Notes under the pieces: model-generated
Databases searched by the model: none
Seen by the model: only the letters and a program-made list of their open reading frames with translations
What the model was told of the DNA's origin: nothing
Source of the DNA: Bradyrhizobium sp. WSM1417
Lineage (GTDB): Bacteria > Pseudomonadota > Alphaproteobacteria > Rhizobiales > Xanthobacteraceae
Assembly: GCF_000515415.1 (NCBI RefSeq)
Contig: NZ_KI911783.1
Coordinates: forward strand, 6,683,831 to 6,747,830
DNA length: 64,000 bases
Direction of reading: 5' to 3'
Made by a program: the position numbers and the translations under genes
Shown: piece after piece, positions 54,584 to 62,350 of the stretch
Layout of the letters: each line of letters opens with the position of its first letter
Numbering within the stretch: position 1 is the stretch's first letter

Positions 54584-55459
54584 ATGGACATGACCCAAAT
54601 CTCGCTTTCCTCTTCCGCCGACGCGGAGCACCCGCAATCCGACCTCGACCGCAACGACAACACGCGGCAGATCGTCGCTGACGTTGCCTATCGTCAGCTT
54701 GCGATCGTCAACGTCATCTTCGTCGGCTTCGAGAACGCCGGCGACGGCAATTGGGTGCTGGTGGACGCCGGCATTCCGGGATCGGCTGGCGCCATCCGCG
54801 CCGCCGCGAAAGCCAGGTTCGGAGGAAACGGCCGGCCCGCCTGCATCATCATGACGCATGGGCATTTCGATCACGTCGGCGTGCTCGAAACGTTGGCAAA
54901 TGAATGGGAGGTGCCGGTTTATGCCCATGCGGCCGAGCATCCCTATCTTGATGGAAGCCAATCCTATCCATCGGCCGACCCCGGCGTCGGTGGCGGGCTG
55001 CTCGCTCGGCTCTCTCCGCTATTCCCGACAAAGCCGGTGAACGTCGCATCGCGCCTTTATGATCTGCCCTTTGATCACAGCGTACCCTTCATGCCGGAAT
55101 GGCAGTGGATCCATACGCCCGGCCATACCCCAGGGCATATCTCCCTCTGGCGCGAAGGCGACCGCGTGCTGATCGCCGGCGACGCCTTCATCACGACGCG
55201 GCAGGAATCCATTTACGCCGCGGTGACGCAGACGCCGGAGATGCACGGGCCCCCGATGTATTTCACTCCCGATTGGGAAAGCGCCAAGAGATCGGTGCGC
55301 GCACTTGCCGCGCTCGCTCCAGAGATCGTCGTCACCGGACATGGCGCGGCCATGCAGGGGCCGCACATGCGCTCGGCTCTCGACGCTCTCGCCGAACGGT
55401 TCGACGAAGTTGCCGTGCCTTCGCAATATCGACGCGGAGTCGTCGGCCACAAAGCTTGA
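54584..55459 (+). CDS. Metallo-beta-lactamase-fold hydrolase
   Basis: A 291-residue protein. Zinc motif MTHGHFDHVGVLE (HxHxDH), then TPGHTPGHISLW (His), IAGDAFITT (Asp) and TGHGAAMQGP (His). VNVIFVG and LVDAGIPGSA are typical of the broad YflN/glyoxalase-II-like group. It starts 23 nt after nuoB and is probably co-transcribed with it. The substrate is unknown; glyoxalase-II-like thioester or phosphoester hydrolysis is possible. Confidence 0.86.
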   Translation: MDMTQISLSSSADAEHPQSDLDRNDNTRQIVADVAYRQLAIVNVIFVGFENAGDGNWVLVDAGIPGSAGAIRAAAKARFGGNGRPACIIMTHGHFDHVGVLETLANEWEVPVYAHAAEHPYLDGSQSYPSADPGVGGGLLARLSPLFPTKPVNVASRLYDLPFDHSVPFMPEWQWIHTPGHTPGHISLWREGDRVLIAGDAFITTRQESIYAAVTQTPEMHGPPMYFTPDWESAKRSVRALAALAPEIVVTGHGAAMQGPHMRSALDALAERFDEVAVPSQYRRGVVGHKA

Positions 55460-55475
55460 TCACGCTGCGCGGCTA

Positions 55476-55500
55476 GGAACGGTCAACGCTTCACATGATT
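55476..55500 (+). promoter_or_regulatory. Weak EcfG-type promoter candidate of the Gly/Ala-rich protein
   Basis: GGAAC at 55476-55480, 16 nt, then GATT. The -10 fits CGTT only in its last two bases, but it is 33 nt ahead of the start at 55533 and in line with neighbouring promoters. Confidence 0.35.
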
Positions 55501-55532
55501 GGTCTGACATCGAAACCTCAAGGAGAAGAAAG

Positions 55533-55877
55533 ATGCGTAAGACGATCCTGACGATCTTTACGGCAGCAATGCTTGCAGGCGCTTCAGTCGGCGCAGCGTT
55601 CGCACAAGGTGCAGGCGGTGGCGCTGGTGGTGGCGCAGGCGGCGCCGGTGGTGGGGCCGGAGGCGGCGCTGGCGCTGGTGCCGGCGGCGCAGGCGGCGGT
55701 GCTGGAGCTGGAGCTGGAGCTGGCGGTGGTGCGGGAGCCGGCTCAGGCGGAGCCAGTGGCTCCGGCGGCGGCGGCGGCATCACGCATGTCGAGCGGGGCG
55801 GACAAGGTGCCTCCAGTCCTTCCGGCATGCGCAACGAGACGACCCCGCCATCCAACGGCACCATGCCGCGCCGCTAA
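55533..55877 (+). CDS. Secreted Gly/Ala-rich low-complexity protein
   Basis: A 114-residue protein. AAGGAGAAG precedes the ATG at 55533. A clear signal peptide (MRKTILTIFTAAMLAGASVG, cleavage near AFAQ) is followed by about 65 residues made almost only of Gly and Ala in GGGAGGGAG/GAGAGGG periods, then a more mixed tail (ITHVERGGQGASSP...NETTPPSNGTMPRR). It is exported to the periplasm or beyond. Related small Gly-rich signal-peptide proteins are common in Bradyrhizobium, with no assigned role; the composition suggests a flexible or surface-adhesive material. Confidence 0.75.
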   Translation: MRKTILTIFTAAMLAGASVGAAFAQGAGGGAGGGAGGAGGGAGGGAGAGAGGAGGGAGAGAGAGGGAGAGSGGASGSGGGGGITHVERGGQGASSPSGMRNETTPPSNGTMPRR

Positions 55878-55932
55878 CGGTTCGCGGTTCGCAATTTCCC
55901 AAAGCGCGCTCCTTGCTGTTGCGCGCATGAGA

Positions 55933-55968
55933 GCGGCCCCGGCGAGATCCTCTCCTCGCCGGGGCCGC
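55933..55968 (+). terminator. Strong hairpin terminator after the Gly/Ala-rich gene
   Basis: GCGGCCCCGGCGAG (55933-55946) and CTCGCCGGGGCCGC (55955-55968) form a perfect 14-bp stem with an 8-nt loop, 55 nt past the stop. The downstream U-run is weak. Confidence 0.7.
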
Positions 55969-56022
55969 ATCGCGTTCAGTCGCAATTAGAGGCATTTCAA
56001 AGTAGCCGCTAGAAACTCCATA

Positions 56023-56047
56023 GGAACGCAACCCGGCAGCACTCATT
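56023..56047 (+). promoter_or_regulatory. EcfG-type promoter candidate of the Mn-catalase gene
   Basis: GGAAC at 56023-56027, 16 nt, then CATT, one mismatch from CGTT. The ATG at 56081 with AAGGAGCTG upstream follows 33 nt later. Confidence 0.5.
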
Positions 56048-56080
56048 GCGCAATAGCGTTGAACACAAAAGGAGCTGCGC

Positions 56081-56968
56081 ATGTACTACTTCGACAAACG
56101 ACTGCAATATCCGGTCAGGGTCGAGAAGCCCGATCCGATCTTCGCCCGCCAGCTGCAGCAGGCCATTGGCGGCGTCGAGGGCGAGATCCGCGTCTGCCTT
56201 CAGTATTTCTTCCAGGCCTGGGGTGCGCGGGGGCCGGCCAAATATCGCGACGTCCTGCTCAATACCGCGACCGAAGAGATCAGCCACATCGAGATGCTCG
56301 CGACCGCTGTTGCGTTGAACCTGGAGAATGCGCCGGCAACGATGCAGGAGACTAGCCTGCAGGCCAACCCGGTCGTCGGCGCGGTGATGAACGGCGGCGA
56401 GCGGCCGCGGCATGTGATCGAGGGCATGCTGCACCGGCATCTGCTCTCGACCGGCATGGCCGCCTTCCCTGCAAATTGCGACGGCGTCCCCTTCGATTGT
56501 TCGCATGTCTATGCCAGCGGCAATCTGGCCGCCGACATGTACTGCAACGTCGCCGCCGAATCCACCGGCCGGACCCTTGCCGTGCGTCTCTTCAACTCCA
56601 CGAGCGATCCCGGTATGCAGGACATGCTGAGCTACCTGATTGCGCGCGACACCATGCATCAACAGCAATGGCTCGCAGTGATCGAGGAAATGGGCAAGGA
56701 CGCCGCTCTCCCGATTCCGAACAGCTTCGATCGCAGCAAGGAGGCGACCGAGTTCAGCTACATGTTCATGGGCACCGAACGCAACGCGGCGCCGCTGCAG
56801 CCCGGGCGCTACTGCGAAGGTCCTTCGCTCGACGGCCAGGGGTCGTTCAGCTTCCGCGCCGGGTTCGAGCCTTTGGGCGAGGAGCCTGTGCTCGGACCGG
56901 CACGGCCGGATAGTGGGGCACAGGTGGAGCAGATGAACGAGCCGCCGGTGACGAACGCGCTGGCCTGA
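56081..56968 (+). CDS. Manganese (non-haem) catalase
   Basis: A 295-residue di-manganese catalase destroying hydrogen peroxide. Metal-ligand helices: GVEGEIRVCLQYFFQAWG, TATEEISHIEMLATAVA, NVAAESTGRTLAVRLF and LIARDTMHQQQWLAVIEE. The C-terminal region from KEATEFSYMFMG and RYCEGPSLDGQGSFSFR is typical of this family. Such genes are general-stress controlled in several Rhizobiales. A hairpin follows, separating it from the convergent small membrane-protein gene. Confidence 0.95.
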   Translation: MYYFDKRLQYPVRVEKPDPIFARQLQQAIGGVEGEIRVCLQYFFQAWGARGPAKYRDVLLNTATEEISHIEMLATAVALNLENAPATMQETSLQANPVVGAVMNGGERPRHVIEGMLHRHLLSTGMAAFPANCDGVPFDCSHVYASGNLAADMYCNVAAESTGRTLAVRLFNSTSDPGMQDMLSYLIARDTMHQQQWLAVIEEMGKDAALPIPNSFDRSKEATEFSYMFMGTERNAAPLQPGRYCEGPSLDGQGSFSFRAGFEPLGEEPVLGPARPDSGAQVEQMNEPPVTNALA

Positions 56969-56980
56969 TTCTCCTGCAAC

Positions 56981-57015
56981 GGCCAGGGCGTCCGACGAAA
57001 GGGACCGCCTTGGCC
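56981..57015. terminator. Bidirectional hairpin between catalase and the nuoD unit
   Basis: GGCCAGGGCG (56981-56990) pairs with CGCCTTGGCC (57006-57015), one G-T pair. It can end both converging transcripts. Confidence 0.65.
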
Positions 57016-57020
57016 GACGT

Positions 57021-57257
57021 CTAGCGACGCCGAGCCACCAGAACGCCCAACAGAAACGCCGCAAAGACCGCTTGTAGCGGCGCTGCCCTGGTCATGCTCC
57101 TCAGCTGGTCGGCCAATTGCACCGCGGCCGCACGGGAAGACGTATCCAATCCTGTTCTTGTATCACCGTGCGGCGCGTGCGAGCCGTTCTGCGCGGTGAA
57201 CTGATCGTCCACAAGGCCGGACGCTTCGGTCATCGCGGAGCTTTCCCTGATATCCAT
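57021..57257 (-). CDS. Small C-tail membrane protein (DUF883/ElaB-like)
   Basis: A 78-residue protein. GGAGGATC precedes the ATG at 57257. A polar N-terminal half is followed by AAAVQLADQLRSMTRAAPLQ and a single C-terminal hydrophobic helix AVFAAFLLGVLVARRR, the layout of YqjD/ElaB-type inner-membrane proteins with a terminal Arg cluster. It starts 26 nt after the nuoD stop and is probably co-transcribed. A much longer frame to 57947 runs antisense-shifted through nuoD and is rejected. Confidence 0.75.
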   Translation of the reverse strand: MDIRESSAMTEASGLVDDQFTAQNGSHAPHGDTRTGLDTSSRAAAVQLADQLRSMTRAAPLQAVFAAFLLGVLVARRR

Positions 57258-57283
57258 GCTGATCCTCCAGTGCGGTTTTCCAG

Positions 57284-58480
57284 TCAGCGATCGACCTCGC
57301 CGAAGACGATGTCCAGCGACCCGAGGATCGCCGAGACGTCCGCGAGCAAATGCCCCCTGCAGAGAAAGTCCATCGCTTGCAGGTGGGCGAACCCCGGCGA
57401 CCTGATCTTGCACTTGTAGGGACGGTTTGTCCCGTCCGCGATGAGGAACACACCGAACTCGCCCTTCGGAGCCTCGACAGCGACATAGACCTCGCCAGCG
57501 GGAACGTGGAAGCCCTCGGTGTATAGCTTGAAGTGGTGGATCAGCGCCTCCATGGAACGCTTCATCTCGCCACGTCGCGGCGGCGCGACCTTGTTGTCCT
57601 GCACGAGCACCGGGCCCTGGCCGTTGGCAGACTTCAGCTTCTCGATGCACTGCTTCATGATGCGCACAGATTGCCGCATCTCCTCCATGCGGATGAGATA
57701 GCGGTCGTAGCAGTCGCCGTTCCTGCCGACGGGGATGTCGAAGTCCATCTCGGCATAGCAGTCGTAGGGTTGTGCCTTTCGCAAGTCCCACGCCGCGCCC
57801 GACCCCCGCACCATCACGCCGGAGAAGCCCCACGCCCAGGCCTGCTCGAGCGTCACCCGGCCGATATCCACATTTCGGGCCTTGAAGATGCGGTTGAGCG
57901 AGAGCAACCGGTCCAGGTCGTCGACGACGCGCAGGAACGGATCGCACCAGGCTTCGATATCATCGATCAGTTTCGGTGGAAGGTCCTGATGCACGCCGCC
58001 GGGACGATAATAGTTGGCATGCATCCGACTGCCGGACGCACGCTCGTAGAACACCATGAGCTTCTCGCGCTCTTCGAAGCCCCAAAGCGGTGGCGTCAAG
58101 GCCCCGACGTCCATCGCTTGCGTCGTGACGTTCAGAAGATGAGACAAGATGCGGCTGATCTCGTGATAGAGTACCCTGATCAGCTGCCCTCGCCGCGGAA
58201 CTTCAAGCCCGATCAATTTCTCGATCGCCAGGCAAAATGCGTGCTCCTGCGTCAAAGGAGCGACATAGTCGAGCCGGTCGAAATACGGGATCGCCTGAAG
58301 ATAGGTCTTCGCCTCGATCAGCTTTTCGGTGCCCCGATGCAAAAGACCAATGTGCGGATCGACCCGTGCGACGACTTCGCCGTCAAGTTCGAGCACGAGC
58401 CTCAGCACGCCATGAGCGGCGGGATGCTGGGGACCGAAATTGATGGTGAAGTTTCTCAAGCTGGGAGACTGGTCAGACAT
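57284..58480 (-). CDS. nuoD: Isolated NADH dehydrogenase subunit D (complex I, quinone-site subunit)
   Basis: A 398-residue 49-kDa-type subunit, the normal alphaproteobacterial length from the ATG at 58480. Quinone-site and N2-facing motifs: [60 protein letters not shown] and the C-terminal [13 protein letters not shown]. No other complex I gene adjoins it, so it is a separate extra copy like nuoB at 53973. NuoB and NuoD together build the quinone pocket around cluster N2, so this pair is not a random sample of the 14 subunits. It is followed by a small membrane-protein gene. Confidence 0.95.
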   Translation of the reverse strand: MSDQSPSLRNFTINFGPQHPAAHGVLRLVLELDGEVVARVDPHIGLLHRGTEKLIEAKTYLQAIPYFDRLDYVAPLTQEHAFCLAIEKLIGLEVPRRGQLIRVLYHEISRILSHLLNVTTQAMDVGALTPPLWGFEEREKLMVFYERASGSRMHANYYRPGGVHQDLPPKLIDDIEAWCDPFLRVVDDLDRLLSLNRIFKARNVDIGRVTLEQAWAWGFSGVMVRGSGAAWDLRKAQPYDCYAEMDFDIPVGRNGDCYDRYLIRMEEMRQSVRIMKQCIEKLKSANGQGPVLVQDNKVAPPRRGEMKRSMEALIHHFKLYTEGFHVPAGEVYVAVEAPKGEFGVFLIADGTNRPYKCKIRSPGFAHLQAMDFLCRGHLLADVSAILGSLDIVFGEVDR

Positions 58481-58593
58481 ATCGCTTCCGATCGAGGGCG
58501 CCCTCACCTTAATCGCGATCGGCATCGAACGGCTTCACACAGGTTAACGATTTGCGCCGAACCGGAGAAAAGGAGCCATGAACGTTGCACTTT

Positions 58594-58618
58594 GGAACAC
58601 CGCTTCACGAGCGACGTT
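58594..58618 (+). promoter_or_regulatory. EcfG-type promoter of the DUF3551 gene (exact consensus)
   Basis: GGAAC at 58594-58598, 16 nt, then CGTT at 58615-58618. It lies 23 nt ahead of the ATG at 58642, which helps fix that start over the in-frame one at 58585. Confidence 0.75.
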
Positions 58619-58641
58619 CACTGTTGAAATTGGAGATTTCC

Positions 58642-58878
58642 ATGAAACATCGATTGCTCCTGGCTGCCGCCGCACTCGCGCTCGTGGCGGGCATCGGCTC
58701 CCCAACGGCGGCCGTCGCACAAGATCGCTACTGCCTCCAGGGCCGCGTTTGGGGCTATCCGGGCAACTGCCAGTTCGCCAGTTACGCTCAGTGCATGGCG
58801 ACTGCATCGGGCACGAACGCCTATTGCGGCGTCAATCCTCGCTATGCCTATGCACGGCGATATAGGGGATATCGGTGA
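58642..58878 (+). CDS. DUF3551 small secreted protein
   Basis: A 78-residue protein with a signal peptide (MKHRLLLAAAALALVAGIGS, cleavage near AVAQ) and a short mature part with four cysteines: RYCLQGRVWGYPGNCQFASYAQCMATASG and YCGVNPRYAY. This spacing is the DUF3551 signature, a family abundant in Bradyrhizobium and of unknown role. TTGGAG precedes the ATG. The four cysteines probably form two disulfides in the periplasm. The promoter immediately upstream puts it in the stress regulon. Confidence 0.87.
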   Translation: MKHRLLLAAAALALVAGIGSPTAAVAQDRYCLQGRVWGYPGNCQFASYAQCMATASGTNAYCGVNPRYAYARRYRGYR

Positions 58879-58947
58879 CCGGCCCAGGCTGCGGACCGGC
58901 AATCGAGCCCCATTCTGACCCGTCCCGCCGCTGATCCGAGCGGCCCC

Positions 58948-59922
58948 ATGGCAGCAGAGCAAACGCTCACGGCCGTCGTGTTGGCGGGCGGTCTCGGTCT
59001 TGGCGCGTATCATGGCGGCGCATTCGAAGCACTCACTTCTGTCTCGCCGCACATCGACTGGGTCGCCGGCTCGTCCGCCGGCGCGATCACGGCCGCATTG
59101 ATCGCCGGATGTCCAACCGCCGACCGAATCCAGAACTTACGCAGCTACTGGCATGCTCCCGCCGCGCCTGTCGCTACAACGAGCGACAGCCGCCATCTGT
59201 CTGCCTGGCTGAGTTCGATCAATACCCGCCTGCTTGGCCACACCGGCTTTTTCCATCCCCGTCTCCCTCTACCGTCGTTCCCGTTCACCGGTCTGTACGA
59301 TCTCGGCCCAACACGCGAACGCCTTCAGCGGCTGATCGATTTCGGGCGCCTGAACAACGGCGAGCTGCGCATTTCCATCTGCGCAACGGACCTCGAAAGC
59401 GGCGATGCCGTGCTGTTCGACTCGTCGTCGGAGCGGATCGAAATGGATCACATCCTGGCCAGTTGCGGATTTCTCCCCGAATTCGCTCCGGTGCAGGTCG
59501 CCGGGAGATGGCTCGGCGATGGCGGGTTCTCGCTCAACGCGCCTTTCGATCCGGTCCTCGAAGCTGCAGCCTCGCTTCGTCTTTACATCGTCGACCTCTT
59601 TGCGCGGGATGGCAACGTCCCTGATGGCCTCGAGGCCGCGGCTGAGCGCAAGAGCGATCTCAGCTTCGGCAATCAGACCTTTCAGCGCCTTCGTCACGCC
59701 CTCGAAGCTCGCCAGCTTCGCGCCGAGCTACAGGACCTGGATCGCAACGACAGGATCTATCTCCTGAGCTACCGGCCCGGCCGCGAGGAAGCCGGACCTG
59801 AGAAATCGTTCGACCTGTCGGAAGCTGCCATGGCGCAACGTTGGCGCGCGGGCTTTTTGGACATGCAGCATGCCGCATCCTTGGCGGCCGGGAACGGGAT
59901 ATGCGAGGTGCGGCGAGGCTAG
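58948..59922 (+). CDS. Patatin-like phospholipase
   Basis: A 324-residue protein. The oxyanion loop is AGGLGLGAYHGGAFEAL (a GGxGxGAYH variant), the nucleophile Ser43 is in VAGSSAGAITAAL (G-x-S-x-G) and the partner Asp is in WLGDGGFSLN near residue 191, so the Ser-Asp dyad is complete. It probably hydrolyses acyl esters of membrane lipids. No signal peptide is seen. It is convergent with the SIR2 gene, 27 nt apart. Patatins also act as effectors in some antiphage systems, but no nucleotide-cyclase partner is present here. Confidence 0.87.
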   Translation: MAAEQTLTAVVLAGGLGLGAYHGGAFEALTSVSPHIDWVAGSSAGAITAALIAGCPTADRIQNLRSYWHAPAAPVATTSDSRHLSAWLSSINTRLLGHTGFFHPRLPLPSFPFTGLYDLGPTRERLQRLIDFGRLNNGELRISICATDLESGDAVLFDSSSERIEMDHILASCGFLPEFAPVQVAGRWLGDGGFSLNAPFDPVLEAAASLRLYIVDLFARDGNVPDGLEAAAERKSDLSFGNQTFQRLRHALEARQLRAELQDLDRNDRIYLLSYRPGREEAGPEKSFDLSEAAMAQRWRAGFLDMQHAASLAAGNGICEVRRG

Positions 59923-59949
59923 CAGCGTTTCAGCGCGCCGGGGACTGCT

Positions 59950-60810
59950 TTAGGTCTCTCGCTCGATACGCTGCTGGATGTCCAGCAAAAACCGGATAAC
60001 ACCATCATCCGGGCCGACGCCGGCAGGCGGCGCGATGGTGGTGATGCCCCAGTTCGCCAATACGGCCTCTTGCACCGGATTGCGCTGGGTGACGAAAACG
60101 AAGGACCTCGGTCGGTCCTGGCGGTGCCCGGATTCGTCCCAACTCTGCCAAATTCGGTGCAGCAGGAGCCGAATGTTGGGATCGGACATGCTGTATCCGA
60201 TGAAAAGCAGCGTGCTTCCCAAGGCGTCGGCGCGAAACCGGATATCGAGTGGCGAGTCGAACGCGAGCCGGTTAAGGAAGTCCGTTTCGGTCAGGACCAG
60301 CGAGGCATCGTCGTCGAAGTCGCCATGGAATTTGATGATGTGCGTGACGCCGGAACGGGCGCTTGCAATGTCCTTTGCGTTGCTGATCTTGGCATAGGGC
60401 TTTTCCAGGACCTCGAAGGCTGCCTCGAGGTTGCGGTCGTAATTCGTGGTGTAAATGGTCGGAAAATCGAGCTCCACGATCAGCTTGTGGAGCCGCGAGG
60501 CCGCGATCCTCTCCGGATCGACGCGCCAGTTGCGGTCGAGCCAGCTGCGGAGCGGGCCAATTCCGCCGCGCTTCAGCCGGTAGTACTCCGCCAGCATCTG
60601 ATAGCCGCCGTGCATTCCATCGATCACGTCGCGCTCAAGTCCAAGATCATCCAGCAGATGGTCGATCAGAGATTGCCAGGACGGCAGGCCGACAGCCATC
60701 GAGACGCCGGCGCCGACGAACAGGATCGCGCGACGCCGCTTGATCGCAGCGGCCAGGACCTCATGAGGCGGTCGCTCCTCGAATGCGAGTCCGATCGGTT
60801 GCTGGTTCAT
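59950..60810 (-). CDS. SIR2-like domain protein (SIR2_2 family)
   Basis: A 286-residue single-domain protein. NAD-site motifs: ILFVGAGVSMAVGLPSW (residues about 29-45), TIYTTNYDRNLE, HIIKFHGDFD and LFIGYSMSDPNIR. It has no zinc-binding cysteines, so it is not a classical deacetylase; this class is known for NAD hydrolysis in antiphage proteins such as ThsA and DSR effectors, as well as many unstudied members. Its ATG directly abuts the Nudix stop (TAGATG), so the two are co-translated. The role is inferred as stress- or phage-linked NAD turnover. Confidence 0.85.
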   Translation of the reverse strand: MNQQPIGLAFEERPPHEVLAAAIKRRRAILFVGAGVSMAVGLPSWQSLIDHLLDDLGLERDVIDGMHGGYQMLAEYYRLKRGGIGPLRSWLDRNWRVDPERIAASRLHKLIVELDFPTIYTTNYDRNLEAAFEVLEKPYAKISNAKDIASARSGVTHIIKFHGDFDDDASLVLTETDFLNRLAFDSPLDIRFRADALGSTLLFIGYSMSDPNIRLLLHRIWQSWDESGHRQDRPRSFVFVTQRNPVQEAVLANWGITTIAPPAGVGPDDGVIRFLLDIQQRIERET

Positions 60811-61290
60811 CTACCTTGAATTACTCGAGGGCGCCCGGGTTCCTCGACTCACAACATCAAGCAGCGGCGAGGAGCCGGTCTTCTCCGTCTGCGCCGCGAA
60901 GCGGGCGATCAGACGCCGAAGCTGCGCCTTGTGGACTAGACGGCTCGCCTTCTTCGGCGAGACCCAGATTGCTTCGCGCTCACCCTTTTCCGGCCACCAG
61001 CGCTCCTGCCCGTGGACCCTCATGGGAAAGACGGCAACGTCCATGGTCCGCTTGCGATCGCCCTTCCGTTTACGATGCTTGAAGGAGCCCAGCGCGCGCT
61101 TTGCGGTGACGCCGAGGAGACCGGCCTCCTCGTACGCCTCGAGCGCAGCCGTACGGTGCGGCTCCGTCTTGCGCATCGGCGATCCCTTCGGGACACTCCA
61201 CCTGCCCTTGCGCCTGGTCGTGATCAGCAACACGCGCAATTCGGAATTCTTCAGCGTGAACGGCAACGCGGCGAATTGTTTCTTGCCCAT
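60811..61290 (-). CDS. Nudix hydrolase (DIPP-like)
   Basis: A 159-residue Nudix protein from the ATG at 61290 (MGKKQFAALPFTLKN). The Nudix box is divergent: GSPMRKTEPHRTAALEAYEE then AGLLG, keeping the LE..EE.AG core but with Thr at the first Glu position and Leu for the Arg of REXXEE. FKHRKRKGDRKRTMDVAVFPM and WWPEKGEREAIWVSPKKAS resemble diphosphoinositol-polyphosphate-phosphatase-like bacterial members. It sits directly in front of the SIR2 gene and behind an EcfG-type promoter candidate. ADP-ribose or another NAD product is an attractive substrate given the partner, but unproven. Confidence 0.85.
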   Translation of the reverse strand: MGKKQFAALPFTLKNSELRVLLITTRRKGRWSVPKGSPMRKTEPHRTAALEAYEEAGLLGVTAKRALGSFKHRKRKGDRKRTMDVAVFPMRVHGQERWWPEKGEREAIWVSPKKASRLVHKAQLRRLIARFAAQTEKTGSSPLLDVVSRGTRAPSSNSR

Positions 61291-61313
61291 CAGGCGCCTC
61301 CAGTTTGGTCGAT

Positions 61314-61338
61314 AAGCCAGCGCCGCAGCCATCGTTCC
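61314..61338 (-). promoter_or_regulatory. EcfG-type promoter candidate of the Nudix-SIR2 pair
   Basis: On the minus strand GGAAC (61338-61334), 16 nt, then GCTT (61317-61314), two mismatches in the -10. The ATG at 61290 is 24 nt further. It supports 61290, not 61332, as the start. Confidence 0.45.
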
Positions 61339-61362
61339 TTTATGTGGGGAGAGTCCGACCGA

Positions 61363-62148
61363 TCAGAACTTCCGTTCGACCATCTTGAGCCGCAATCCCG
61401 AAATGGCTTCGCCCGGATTCAAGCCCTTCGGGCACGCCTTCGCGCAGTTGAGGATGGTGTGACAGCGATAGATCCTGAAGGGGTCTTCGAGCTTGTCGAG
61501 GCGCTCGCCTGTCGCTTCGTCGCGGCTGTCATTGACCCACCGCGCCGCCTGGATCAAAGCCGCTGGGCCGAGGAAACGCTCGGAATTCCACCAGTAGCTT
61601 GGACAAGACGTCGAGCAGCAGGCGCAGAGAATGCACTCGTACAGTCCATCGAGCTTCGCCCGATCCCCATGGCTCTGCCGCCATTCCTTCGGCGGCGTGG
61701 GCGACACGGTTTGCAGCCAAGGCTCGATCAATGCGAGCTGGGCGTAGAAATTCGTCAGGTCCGGAACGAGGTCTTTGACCACTGGCTGATGCGGCAAGGG
61801 CAGCACGCGCAGCGGCTCGCCGTTCGGGGCGTCCTCGTTCATGGACTTGGTGCAGGCGAGCGTGTTCTGGCCGGCGATATTCATCGAGCAGGAGCCGCAC
61901 ACGCCTTCGCGGCAGGACCGCCTGAACGTCAGCGTGGAGTCGATGTTGTTCTTGATCCAGATCAGACCATCCAGCACCATGGGCCCGCAATCGCTCATGT
62001 CGACGAAGTAGGTGTCGAGCCGGGGATTGCGTCCGTCGTCGGGATTCCAGCGATAGACCTGGAATTCGCGCAGCGATTTGCTATCCGGCTTGGGCCAGAT
62101 CCGTCCCTTTTCGACGCGGGAGTGTTTCGGAAGCCTGAACTCGACCAT
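61363..62148 (-). CDS. sdhB: Isolated succinate dehydrogenase iron-sulfur subunit
   Basis: A 261-residue SdhB. The [2Fe-2S] ligands are in [16 protein letters not shown] and Cys99; the [4Fe-4S] and [3Fe-4S] ligands in [13 protein letters not shown] and [17 protein letters not shown]; all are present. GGAGG precedes the ATG at 62148. There is no sdhA, sdhC or sdhD nearby, so it is an extra copy, the third lone respiratory-chain subunit in 8 kb. SdhB contributes to the ubiquinone site of complex II. It lies behind a small membrane-protein gene (37-nt gap) and the DUF2243 gene in the same direction. Confidence 0.94.
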   Translation of the reverse strand: MVEFRLPKHSRVEKGRIWPKPDSKSLREFQVYRWNPDDGRNPRLDTYFVDMSDCGPMVLDGLIWIKNNIDSTLTFRRSCREGVCGSCSMNIAGQNTLACTKSMNEDAPNGEPLRVLPLPHQPVVKDLVPDLTNFYAQLALIEPWLQTVSPTPPKEWRQSHGDRAKLDGLYECILCACCSTSCPSYWWNSERFLGPAALIQAARWVNDSRDEATGERLDKLEDPFRIYRCHTILNCAKACPKGLNPGEAISGLRLKMVERKF

Positions 62149-62185
62149 GGTACCTCCGGGCGGACATGAGGCGTTGATAACCGCA

Positions 62186-62350
62186 TCAGTTGGGATTGAA
62201 GCAACGTAGTTGCAGGAGATCGTCCAGCGACACACCAAACAGCACGATGCGAAAAGCCGGTGCTATCGCCAGCACCAGCAGCAATATAAAAATGGCATAG
62301 ACCAGAGCTGGCGGAGTCTCTCTAGCGAGCCTGTAGACTGCTTTCCGCAT
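62186..62350 (-). CDS. Small single-helix membrane protein, 54 aa
   Basis: A 54-residue protein; GGGAGGG lies a few bases ahead of the ATG at 62350. [14 protein letters not shown] is followed by one hydrophobic helix ([18 protein letters not shown]) and a short polar tail with one Cys. It overlaps the end of the DUF2243 gene by 29 nt and leads towards sdhB. It could anchor or assist the SdhB copy, but nothing in the sequence proves it. Confidence 0.65.
   Translation of the reverse strand: MRKAVYRLARETPPALVYAIFILLLVLAIAPAFRIVLFGVSLDDLLQLRCFNPN

Noticed and set aside
58948..60810. CBASS-type antiphage operon (patatin plus SIR2)
   Set aside because: The two genes are convergent, not co-transcribed, and no CD-NTase, TIR, ubiquitin-like or other sensor gene is present.
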